Under the pieces are notes generated by a model that saw only the letters and a program-made list of their open reading frames with translations, had not been told where the DNA came from and searched no databases. Position numbers and translations under genes: made by a program. 64,000 nt of DNA from Cryptomeria japonica (lineage: Eukaryota > Streptophyta > Pinopsida > Cupressales > Cupressaceae): positions 471,192,573 to 471,256,572 of the forward strand of contig NC_081409.1 in NCBI RefSeq assembly GCF_030272615.1. Direction: 5' to 3'. Shown piece by piece: positions 49,011-59,069 of this stretch (its first letter is position 1; every line of letters starts with the position of its first letter).

Positions 49011-50296
49011 TGTGTGTGTGAAAAGTGGAATAAGTATCTGAAAGCTGTAAGACACAACACTTCAATTAAGTCATTACATGTATGGTTAGATAGATATGAG
49101 CATGAATAATAAAACCATAACAAATCGACCAATTGCCTTCTAAAAGATGCGAGTATAGACTTGCTCTCATATTTGTATAAGCAATACTAGTGACTAGACT
49201 ACACCAAGACGAAGGATTTAATCTATATGAGCATGATATTAAGCTAAATGGATGCAAGATGGATGAAAGATTATGCTAGATGGATGAATAGTAAGCTATA
49301 TGAGTTCAACCAATCATAATTAAACTAAAATATGCAAAAAGGTTAAACTAAGATGCAATAATCTCAAAAAACAAGCACAATATCTTCAATGACTCTAGAG
49401 CAAAAACTGCATAATAACAATAAATCTCCAGGGTACTTTGAATTAGAGATGAAGGCTAAATTTATAGAAAATCACAAGAGAGATGAACAATCAAGATCAA
49501 TTAGAAATGAGCGGTTGAGATTATTCAAGAAAAAGCACAATTTAGGATAATTGAAAAAAATTGAGAGATTAGATTCAGTTAACCTTGAGATAGATTCCAA
49601 TTATAGCTTGATTGAGATGCATTCAGATTATAAGTTCGAGTTTGCATTAGAGATATAATTCAATTAATTCCATGCACTTGTGATAAAAATAGGTGATTCC
49701 ATGCAATTTTTTTAATTTATTCAAGAAAAGAGTCTTTTCAATGCAACTGGACTTCTTTTCTCAAAAGCTTTGAGTTCCAATTTTAGAGAATGATTAATAA
49801 TTCAATTTAATAGCTTTTTTGATTTCAAGTTCTCAATTTAGAAGAAGAAATAATATCTCAAGTTTGATTTCTCTCTCAATTCAATTCTTTTATTTTATTT
49901 TCAATTTAACTCTTGCTTTGCATATTGATTCCTCTTTTTGTAATAAATTAATTCATTTTTTATGATTAATGGCAAATTTATTAATTAGTTAAATATGCTA
50001 GGATATTTAATAAATTAAATAGGATAATTGATCAAAATGATTTTTTGGAATGATTTAATTAATTAAATAAATATAGAATAATTCACTTGCCATGTGACAT
50101 TTAATGGTTGAAGAACTAATTAATTAAATAAATATTTAATTAATATAGAATAATTCACTTGCCATGTGACACTTAATGATTGAAGAACTAATTAATTATG
50201 TGCTCAAGATTGATTTAATTGTCTTTGGTTAGGACCTTGGTGATGCTGTCAAGATTAGGGGCCCATGGTTTAGATGACCAATTTTAGGGTATTACA
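49011..50296 (-). repeat. G1 5' LTR (right copy)
   Basis: Matches 15561-16779; longer mainly because a segment of about 65 bp around AATATAGAATAATTCACTTG is duplicated at about 50053-50188. A minus-strand TATAAAT lies near 49459. Flanked on the right by TSD GTAAG. Confidence 0.92.
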
Positions 50297-50547
50297 GTAA
50301 GTACTGTGGGAATACTGTTTTGTAAACTCTGTGAATTCCTAGTTTTAATTGTTCATAACAGAATCAAAATTTGTTTATATTTGTTAGGGTTTGGGGTTGT
50401 CTGCATTTCATAATACCCATATTTGATGGGTTTGTGAATTGAATTGCTGCAACCTCTATTGCTTGAATACTATTTCCCCATACCGTACCTCTTTTTTAAC
50501 CAGTCATACACTCATCTGCTGCCCCTTTTTCTTGTTTGTTGTTGGGC

Positions 50548-50830
50548 ATGTATTGTGGAGACAACACTCACAATACATATTGTGGTTGCGTCTCCATTAT
50601 ACATATCGTGGATTGTAGCACCCATGATATATATCATGGATGTTTCTCCATGATACTTATCATGGGGGCAACACCCATGATATATATCGTGGATGTTCTC
50701 CACAATACTTATCATGGGGGCAACACCCATGATATAAGTATCATAGTTGTTGCACCACAACACTTGTGTTGTGGATGCAACACCATGATACCTATATCAT
50801 GGTTGTTGCACCATGATATGGTTATCATGG
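50548..50830. repeat. Array of about ten palindromic hairpins
   Basis: Consecutive inverted repeats, mostly 18-20 bp, variants of CCATGATA-(0-4 nt)-TATCATGG. Examples: 50622-50639 CCATGATATATATCATGG (perfect), 50648-50665, 50675-50692, 50700-50717, 50727-50746, 50783-50802 and 50811-50830. A version with changed arms, CCACAACAC-TT-GTGTTGTGG, lies at 50755-50774. The first is ATGTATTGTG / CACAATACAT (50548-50578). Spacers alternate GCAACACC and GTTGTTGC words. No ORF explains it. Confidence 0.85.
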
Positions 50831-51860
50831 TAGGCACCATGAAATTCCACCTTGCTGGGTGGTTTAATCACCCAGTCTATAGTATATATTGTTATTTGGT
50901 ATTCGCCACTCAATGGGTAACCTGAAAAATGGGTTTGCCTAGTCAATGGGCATGCTTACATGTTAATGTTTTTCATATCCTAATTTGAATAGGGTGTGGC
51001 TGAACCAAAACACCCATTCTGATGGGTCTATAAGTAAATTTGTACAATTAGGACTATGCTATTAATATAGTGTTTTATCTAATATTAGTATGTGTTTTCA
51101 GATTTGTTGTAATTTAAGTCTCTGTCGCAGGGCAACAGAAAAGTTAAGTATACAAATTATTGAAGCTATTTGGTAACTTTATTTTGTTGTGTGAGTTTAT
51201 GTATTGTGTTGTCCATGAGTTTTAGATGTTAAATGTTAAGTCTAGCTATGGTTTTTGAATGAAGCCCATGAGTTACAGCGTGGGCCAAGCGTAATGTAAA
51301 CACTGCCCAACTTAATTTATTTTCTTTTGTGGATGGAATTTATGTGTTATGTTATGTTGTGTTTTGGTACCAGAGGTTATCTTGTGTGTGTTGTGTTTCA
51401 GATTGATTTTAATTTTAGTTTTGATGCCATTGCTTGGATGCAAGACTTGTATTGTTATTTGGATATGTCTCATGATGTTTTGCCATGGGAGTTAGTTTAC
51501 TTATGCTGCTGATTTTAAGGACAACACGGGTCAAGACCTTGCTGGGTTTATATTTATTTGGTTGCAGCTGCATTATGTTTTGATTTACATATTTCATTGG
51601 TTAAGAGGCTCATTTCTCTTGTATATTAATGTTCAACTTTCACTAGTATGTGTCTATGCATGATTTGGTATTGTATGATGTTTTATTTTAGATTGAATTA
51701 TTTAGCTTAGAGCCTCTTGAAATGTTGATTTTGGGTCCATTTAAGGGAGTGGGCTCCTTTGTGACACCTGGGGGTCATGAGAGATGGACTATCATGAGGT
51801 TTCTTGTAAGGTTGCATGAAGTTCAGACCTCTTGGGCGTAAGGGAGTTTACCTTGTTTTT

Positions 51861-52006
51861 AATTAAGTGTTAACTAATGAATGAATTGGAATGGGTAGTT
51901 AGTCAATTAAAAAGATAATTAAGTGATAACTAATGAATGAATTGGAATGGGTAGTTAGTCAATTAAAAAGATAATTAAGTGATAACTAATGAATGAATTG
52001 GAATGA
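51861..52006. repeat. 56-bp tandem repeat, about 2.6 copies
   Basis: Copies begin at 51861, 51917 and 51973 (AATTAAGTG...ACTAATGAATG). The first two are nearly identical; the third breaks off after GGAATG. Confidence 0.9.
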
Positions 52007-52129
52007 ATTTGATAGAAATTGATAATGTTCTGGCGACATGGCCACCCCCATTCGGTACAAAGTATTCGCCATTTCCCAGCTCGCCGATGTGAAAAATTTG
52101 CCATTTTTGAATATTCGCCACTAAAGTAA

Positions 52130-52871
52130 TCTCTGGACCCGAAGGAAGTTTTATTTGTAAAATTATTTTGTAATTATTACATAAGGCCGACACTGTATAT
52201 CTTTTGTAATGCATTGTAAGCCGACATAAGGCATATTGTTTGTGAAGGGTATATAGGTCAGTTTGTTAAGGTCATTATAGATATAGATGAGAAAGATTAT
52301 AATAAGGATGTAGGAGATTGTGTAATGTGAAGTATATGTATGTAGATCATTTCTATGCAAATGTTATATCATGTAATGATCTGTAGATAGTTTGGAAAAC
52401 ATTCTTGGAGGAGAGGAGATACCGGTAGAAGTGTTCAGGGTTTATGAACTGGTACAAATCAGAACTATAACCGGAACACTTTTTGGCATAGCAGATGCAT
52501 TTTGTGAGTTCATTATTACTATTTTATTTCAGTAGAAGCTTGTAGTCATTGAGACTCTTTTTGTGATGAGCAGTGTGCTCTAGGCAGTGTGCCTTCTTGC
52601 ATGTGCAGGCCCCCATTTTATGTAATATCCTTTCATATGGCTAGTGAACTAATATTGTGGGTCACAAATCCCACCATGGTTTTTCCTCTTTGAGGTTTTC
52701 AAAGTATAAATTTTGTGTGTTATTGTGTTCATTTATGTGGATGGTTTATTTGCTTCAAGTTATATGTTTCTTCATTTACTAGTTTATATGTGTATGTTAT
52801 AAAAGGGTAAGATCATATCTTACCGATAGAACATTAATTCACCCTCCTCTCAGTGTTCTTGGTTCCCAACA
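52130..52871 (+). repeat. E3 5' LTR, start truncated or diverged
   Basis: Alignable by eye to the E1 LTR from the TGTAATTA region onward (about 52165) and ends ...TCTCAGTGTTCTTGGTTCCCAACA. The U3 start TGTTGGCAATTGAC seen at 57840 is not found upstream. Confidence 0.7.
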
Positions 52872-52886
52872 ATTGGTATCAGAGCC
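52872..52886 (+). promoter_or_regulatory. E3 primer binding site
   Basis: ATTGGTATCAGAGCC after the LTR end, a perfect copy of the site in Copia B. Confidence 0.92.
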
Positions 52887-54085
52887 TAGTTGCTTGGAAG
52901 AAGTTTAACAACTTGAGGAAACTCCTGAAACTGGAATCATTGAACATGCATATGGAGAAGCAACTTGAGATGCCTTTTGAGGATTATGATGCTGAAAGGA
53001 TGAAGAATTTAAAATTGAAAGATGAATTGAATTTTGCTAATGAATTCATTCTTGTCCTACAAGAAAGGTTATCATCTGCTCAAGCCAAGAGAAAAAAACT
53101 TTTGCAAAACTAGGATGATGAAGAGAAAAATGCACTTAAGGAGCAATGTCAGCAACTGAGTCAAGCAAACATGCTCATGAAGAATGAAATGCAAGACCCG
53201 ACTATGAGGTTATCAAAAGATATTGAGGACAAAAATAAGAAGGAAGAAAATCATGTTATATCTTTGAAGCACACATTTGATGAATGTGGCAGATTGACTC
53301 ATGAGAATAATTTGTTGAGAACTGATTTGGGACACTTTCGAAATAATGAACAAGAGATTGAAAGACAAATAACTACTCTGAGAGATGATCTGACTACTGC
53401 AAGTAAGTATAAAGAAAAATTCAAGATTAGTGCTACACAGTTGGATGATTTATTGAAAAGACAAAGGCAGAATGATGATTCTAGAAGACTTGAATTTGTA
53501 CAAGGTGAAAGCTCTGGTACTGCAAATGAAGATCAGACAACCGGTATGCAGAACTCATCAAACCAGAGGAAACCGGTAAGACAATCTAATGCTTATAAAT
53601 TCAATGGTAGATGCTTTGTTTATAATAAATTTGGGCATATGGCTAAACAATGTATAAATAGAGAAAATCAAAACTATAATTATGTTCTCGATCAATGCAC
53701 AAATTGCAAGAAATATGGTCATAAATCAGAAGATTGTAGAATGAATGTCAAATGTCATGCATGTGGAAAGTTTGGTCATTTGGCTAATCAATTTAGGTCA
53801 AGGAATAACACCGGATATGTTAAAGCAATTCAAAAGAACAATGTTACATGTTATGCATGCAACAAAATAGGTCATATTGCTAAGTACTGTAGAAGAAAGA
53901 CTCAACTGGTTAGCAATGATAAAGAAAATGAGAAAGGAAAGAAGAAGGTAGATGAAATACAACAAGATCAAACCAAGAGATGGGTTAGAAATTCTGAAGA
54001 ACCAAGTGGAGATGGATATACACCGGTAAATCCACTGATAGAACAGAGCATTCCTATACCGACAGGAAATTCCACCAGTAACTGA
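52887..54085 (+). pseudogene. E3 ORF1: coiled-coil, four-knuckle gag-like protein, nearly intact
   Basis: About 390 codons in one frame with a single stop at 53111. The likely start is the first ATG of the frame near 52946 (MHMEKQLEMPFEDYDAERMK). Coiled coil to about 53470. Knuckles: CFVYNKFGHMAKQC (53612, second Cys is Tyr), CTNCKKYGHKSEDC (53697), CHACGKFGHLANQF (53754, last Cys is Phe) and CYACNKIGHIAKYC (53850). The linker VRQSNAYKFNGRCF matches E1 almost exactly. Best-preserved ORF1 of the family. Probable RNA-binding structural protein; a spacer of about 360 bp follows. Confidence 0.82.
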
Positions 54086-54448
54086 GGCATACACCTTAGG
54101 GGCTGGAAAATCTATTGCAAATCTTGCATATTCCTTGGAGGATATCTGAAAGAGATCTGGAGAGTTGTCTTAGTAATTGATGAAGGTTTACCCAACATAA
54201 GGCTGTGAAATCGACATCCGGTAGGGTACATTGTGAAGCATTTATGAGAATGAAGGATTAGGGTTCACTTGCTAATAAAAGGAGAAAGTGAATTCATTTT
54301 CACTCACCCAACATTCAAGCAATCCAAAGCAAAGCAAAGGTGAATCTCAGGCGATTAAGAGAAAAGGCATTCTGAAAGAATTTCTAGCAATCATTGGAGA
54401 AGCAATCAAATCTTCACACTGATGATCATTTTTAGGTATTTCTTCAAA

Positions 54449-57400
54449 ATGGCATCTGGATCATATTCTCCTACTTTCATTGCAAATCCCACCATTGTTG
54501 AAGTTAAGGATAGGCTAAGACCCATTTTCAAGGAAGTTCCCCAGATAGCTAAGAAAGAAGACTCTGTAGGCGCATTCTCTAGGGTTCCCGATGACATGAT
54601 GTATGTTGAAGATGTAAGGGCATATATTCATTGCACCTTGCAAGATCTAGGTATAGAAGAGATAAAGGGCATGTATCAATCTGTGATACTAGGAAGCTCT
54701 GGAACAATCAAGCTAGAATATAAGATCATCAAGGATCTAGGGTTAACCAATATTTTGTACATACCGGAATTCAAAGATGAGGTGATCAGATATGTTTTGA
54801 GCAGGGTTCACAATGAGTTCATCTAGTTGGATCGACCCTACATGATCACAAAGGAAGCAATTAAAGTAGTCACCAGATTACCCAAAGTCGGACAAGAACC
54901 TGACAAGAGGATTTCCACCACTGTGGTTGAGAAGCTCACTGACACAACCCATGATGGAAGATCTATGAGGGTTAGTACAATCAAAGACACTGATGTGAAA
55001 TTTGTCAACATGATAATCAACTATAAGGTAACTCAATCTAGTCAATTGAACTCTATTGCTAGTTCTTGCATCCATGATGCTTATTAGATGTTAAAGAATA
55101 ATGAGAAGTATGATTTGTGTGAATGGCTAAGAAGTGAACTAATGCTAAATCTTGGAAAGATTAAAAGTGTTAAGAAAGGAACTTTTAGGTTTGGAAATCT
55201 CATTGTTTGTTTAATTCTTTACTTTATAAATGAGCTACCTAGTTGAGGGAAGAAGATTGGGCTCATGACATATCGGTAGGTATGCAAATCAAGGAAGCAA
55301 TCACCGGTCTTGGTATCGATAGGGATGAAAATCTTTGGGGGTATTTCAAAACATTTCAGGAGAATATGAGACAGAGGAAAAGAATATCAAAGCACATTGT
55401 GGAGAAGTACTCCACTGATATCTATTTTATGGTAAAGACTAATGAAACTCTTAAGGAGGTAGTAGAACCTAGGACCATATGGGTCACTGAGCTTGGATAT
55501 GAAGTGGATGATATCATTTTTGAACTTTATGCAAAAATGTTGCTTGAAGCTACATTGGATGATAAGACATAACACTTTGGTATTGCTGAAGAAAAGGCTC
55601 TTGAAGTCAAGATTGGCTTCGACAAGAAAAGAAGAGAAGAAAATTGATAAGATGTCTGCATTTGTATAGAATGTAATCCATAAGATAGACACTCAACTGG
55701 GTTCTGCATCCAAACCGACAAAGGAACTGGAAATGGTTAGTGCTCCTGAGGCAAAGAGGCCTGAAACTTTCATTTCTTCTGTCACTTTTGACTCTGATCC
55801 AGAGGATAATGAACCTCTAGTATTCAGAAGGGTACAAAGAAAGAAAGCTGACCAACCTTCGGTAGAGGAGAATAAGGTGGAGCCACGGAGAAAGCTTGTG
55901 ATAAAAGTAACAAAACCTACTGCACCCCCACCTCAAGCAAGGAAACCTATTCAGAAGAGGAAATCAGTCACATTCACTCTAGCAACCCACAACAAGAAGA
56001 AGGAGAGTGATGATGCTATTGAATCTAGTAAGGCTACAATGACATGTACTGAATTAATTGATGAAATAATCAAGGATGGAATTTTGAAGAATGTATCCAT
56101 TTATTATGAAGATTTAGAGGATAATGAGCAAAATGATATTGAAGAGGTAATTTTGTTAGACATAGATATATATAAGAAAGCCTTCGTAGAAATTTTGAAG
56201 GAAATTCCTCTATCACTGTACAATAAATTAGATGCTAGAAGACTTGATGCAATCAAGAGGGATAGAGAAATTAAGGAAGTAGAACTTTTGGGTATGTGTG
56301 GTTCAATAAATAATGAGGAAATGAAACGATGCATTGATGTTGCAAACAAAATAGTTTATAGTAGAAAACCCTGGCAAATAAGCCTAATGTTGGGCAAGGT
56401 AAATGAGGCTATAAATGAGACCAAATATGGTTGGACCAAATTCTTCCAAAAGAATCCCGATTTTATCACCTCCCAAGAAGAATTTGTAAAAGAAACAACT
56501 TCCACCATCCCAAATAGATCTGAAGGGAAAGGTATTCTGGATAGTTCAACTCCAATTTTGAATAAACCAGCAGTAACTATAAGTATACAGACACCACCGA
56601 CAATAAAGGAGAGTGTATAGTCAATACCGACAAAGACAACTTTTGAACAAGGCAATGTATAGGGTACTAACAATACTGTGGATAATAATCCATTGACAGT
56701 ATTAGATACTGCACCTAGTGGCAAAGCCACCGGTGCTAAGGAGGATAAGGTAAAGGGAACTGAGACTATATCGACAGTTAATATTGATTCCCCGACAAAG
56801 GTTTTGGCAATTGATACTTCTCAAGTTGAGAACAAATCAATCATTGAGATGAGTCCCACTGAGTTAATGATGATGACTACTCAAAAACTAATAAATGAGG
56901 GATCGACAGATAAAGGAATAATAGATCAGTCAATCATAGTTTTAAAATAGAGTAATTCCTGATTGTAAGATTGAAAATGAAGAAAGCCCTTTCGACAAGC
57001 TTAAGGCATTAACTGAGCATATATCTAACAACTTTCAATCTTTGTAGAAAATTTCAGACCGACAGGTACTTGAGAGATTTACTATGGCTAAGAGAGCTGC
57101 TTTTGATCAGCTTATTGAAATAGAGAAGAAGAAAATTGAAGGAAAATTGATTCTTATTGAGAATTGTTTGAAACAGTGTACAAATATCTATAGGGTCTGT
57201 TGTAACATAGAAACTCTTACAACAAATGTAGATAGTATATTAAAGGAGTTACATGATAAGGTCACCAATATTGCAAATTATTTTAATGGATTAATCTCAC
57301 TAACAACATCTGTTGATGGACAAATTTGTCTTTAGAAAACCAAATTTTTGCTTTTGAAAAGGAAAGAGACAAGATCATTCGGAGAGCAAGGAGTCTAAGA

Positions 57401-57625
57401 GGATTGGTGAGTCCAAGATTGGATTCACTCGGTGTACATAAGAGGGAATGTATGGATATGATTGTTAAGCCCACACTGGCAAAAGTCAAAGAGAAGGAAA
57501 CATTTGCACACTTACTGCGTGGATTTGTATCCATATCTGATACCTTCAAAACTGACTGGGATACATATTTACAGTTGCTAGACAAGGCTTATCCAAAATT
57601 TTTGAAATTGGTCAAGCTCCTGTAA
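54449..57625 (+). pseudogene. E3 ORF2: large conserved protein of unknown function, broken
   Basis: Starts MASGSYSPTFIANPTIVEV and extends about 1058 codons. Homologous to E1 ORF2 over the N-terminal region (RPIFKEVPQIAKKEDSVGAF, SRVHNEF, ITKEAIKVVTR, GTFRFGN and TIWVTELGYEVDD); further matches lie in the middle (LVFRRVQRKK against VFKRVERKRK, ELIDEIIKDGILKNVS against LLSEITEDGKLKNIS). Stops at 54824, 55085 and 55570, frame changes near 55230, 55600 and 57050. The C-terminus is charged and helical. No known catalytic motif. Conservation of several blocks across E1, E2 and E3 argues that it once was a real protein. Confidence 0.76.
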
Positions 57626-57682
57626 AGTAATCTATATTTATTCATTCTTTCAATTCTTTCACCAGTATTTGGCATTGATGCC

Positions 57683-57838
57683 AAAGGGGGAGTGTATTTA
57701 ATGTGAAAAATATCAGACAGAAAAATATGGGAAGGATATCAGAAAGGAGTATATTGCTTAGGGAGAGCATACTTCAGGTTGAACCAGTAGGGAATCCATT
57801 TTTCACATGAGTGTTGCCGTCAATGCCAAAGGGGGAGA
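57683..57838 (+). promoter_or_regulatory. E3 polypurine tract module
   Basis: Tracts at 57683-57692 (AAAGGGGGAG after a hairpin TTGGCAT-TG-ATGCCAA), about 57760-57767 (TTAGGGAGAG, one change) and 57828-57838 (AAAGGGGGAGA) next to the 3' LTR. Confidence 0.82.
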
Positions 57839-57839
57839 T

Positions 57840-58045
57840 TGTTGGCAATTGACACTCATTGGATTCATATGTTGTCATTGATGGCAACATGGCAACATGG
57901 TAACTTGGCAACAAGATTCATAAGGAAGCATACACTGGCATAAACTAGCATTAGGAGGCATTCACCAGCAAACATTGACAGTGGCACCGACATCCAACAC
58001 TTCAGTGAAGCCGACATTAGGCTTGGACCCGAACAGGGATAACTT
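57840..58045 (+). repeat. E3 3' LTR, first part only
   Basis: TGTTGGCAATTGACACTC, then CATTGATGGCAAC and words shared with the E1 U3 (GGCACCGACA). Similarity to the 5' copy is confined to TGGACCCGAA near 58025-58034, after which unrelated AT-rich DNA begins. Confidence 0.65.
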
Positions 58046-59069
58046 TAAGAAACCACCCCCCGAGCAACTGTGTAAAATCCTGGCAAATCAGACATTATTT
58101 TCGGGGAGAAATTTTCATATGGATGGCAAATTTTTTTTCAAAATAAGGAAAAAAATTATTTTGTATTGGCGATTTTTTCCTAGGGTACGAAAAATTCCAT
58201 AAATTTCTGGCGTATTATACTTTGTTCTATGGGGAAAATATATATTGTAGGAGACGAATAATTTTTGTTAAAAGGAACAAATATATAATTGTATGGGCAA
58301 AAAATTTTACTCCAAAGGAAAAATTATTTAAATGTATTGGTGATTTTTTTCCACTGCTTGAAAATTATTTAATTTGTTTTGGTGAATATTTTTTTATTTA
58401 TGAAAAAATATATAATTTATTGGCAATTTCATGAATTCATTGTCATTAATAGACAAGGAACATCACATCACATTGAGTCTGGACTCTGCACGATGTATCA
58501 ATAAGTGTGGCCTCTTTGACACATGAAGGGTGACACATACCTAAAATCCATCAATGATTTTAAACCGTTCGATGATCGTAGATCAATAGCTGAAGTTTTA
58601 TTTTGGTCCAATTTTTTGAAGAGAACATAGCTCACTAGAAAGCGCCCGGAATGGAATTGGATTCAATAGACACGTATCAAATGTCATGAATCACAATCGA
58701 TAATTTTGGTCATTTAATATATATCTATTCACTTACTGCAATCCACTCTGTCCTCGTGACTTCCAATGTGGTACTTGCCAACTTGGTACTGGTTTATAGT
58801 TGTTTCCAATTTCGCACACTCGTGCATTTATGGGAAAGATTTGCAGAGATACGAAAGATTTAAAATAAATTAAAGCAAATAATACGGTTAGAGAAGTAAT
58901 TATTACAATCAAAAGCTTCAATTATTTATATATGATCTTTGCTTCTTTCATATTCAATTAGCCTTTGCCATTTGGTAGATAAATCGTCGGAGCTCATGTT
59001 ATTTAAATTCTTCCTCTGGTTTAGGTTTATAGGTTTAGGTTGTTTAATTTGTTAATCTATTTACTCAAG
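58046..59069. other. AT-rich spacer, no gene seen
   Basis: 58130-58440 has recurring TTGGCGATTTTTTCC-like words (about 58167, 58339, 58421) that look like an old degenerate repeat. The remainder to 59069 has no recognisable feature. Confidence 0.4.

Larger units (their letters stand above)
15561..50296 (-). mobile_element. G1: Tat-type Ty3/Gypsy element with antisense PMD gene, host of three nested insertions
   Basis: Matching LTRs lie at 15561-16779 and 49011-50296, flanked by the 5-bp TSD GTAAG (15556-15560 and 50297-50301). The minus-strand order is: 5' LTR, PBS, leader, gag (46917-45742), knuckle and protease (45741-44457), [T1], protease end (40842-40439), [Copia B], linker, RT, RNase H, second RNase H, integrase (to about 28790), spacer, antisense PMD ORF (25481-27270, plus strand), repeats, [E2], PPT, 3' LTR. 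The dual RNase H and antisense extra ORF are known features of the Tat lineage. Without the three insertions the element is about 17.0 kb. Confidence 0.9.
50302..52129. other. Flank right of G1, no gene seen
   Basis: Continues the sequence left of 15556. Apart from the hairpin array (50548-50830) and the 56-bp repeat (51861-52006), I see no coding region. Small hairpins ACCCAT...ATGGGT occur near 50415 and 51009. 52015-52129 contains GGCGACATGGCC, faintly like the U3 of E3, so the E3 5' LTR may reach further left than annotated. Confidence 0.45.
52130..58045 (+). mobile_element. E3: pol-less LTR retrotransposon, LTRs incomplete
   Basis: Same plan as E1 and E2: partial 5' LTR, tRNA-Met primer site, four-knuckle ORF1, long ORF2, PPT module, partial 3' LTR. 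Protein sequences are clearly closer to E1 than to E2. No pol domains. The 5' LTR keeps its later part and the 3' LTR its first 200 bp or so, so a TSD cannot be checked. Confidence 0.85.

Noticed and set aside
50548-50830. CRISPR array
   Set aside because: Repeats are palindromes of 18-20 bp with short non-unique spacers in plant DNA; no CRISPR repeat/spacer regularity.
50512-50925. Open frames on both strands across the hairpin array
   Set aside because: They arise from repeated palindromic words (His-Asp-Ile-Tyr repeats) and have no coding character.
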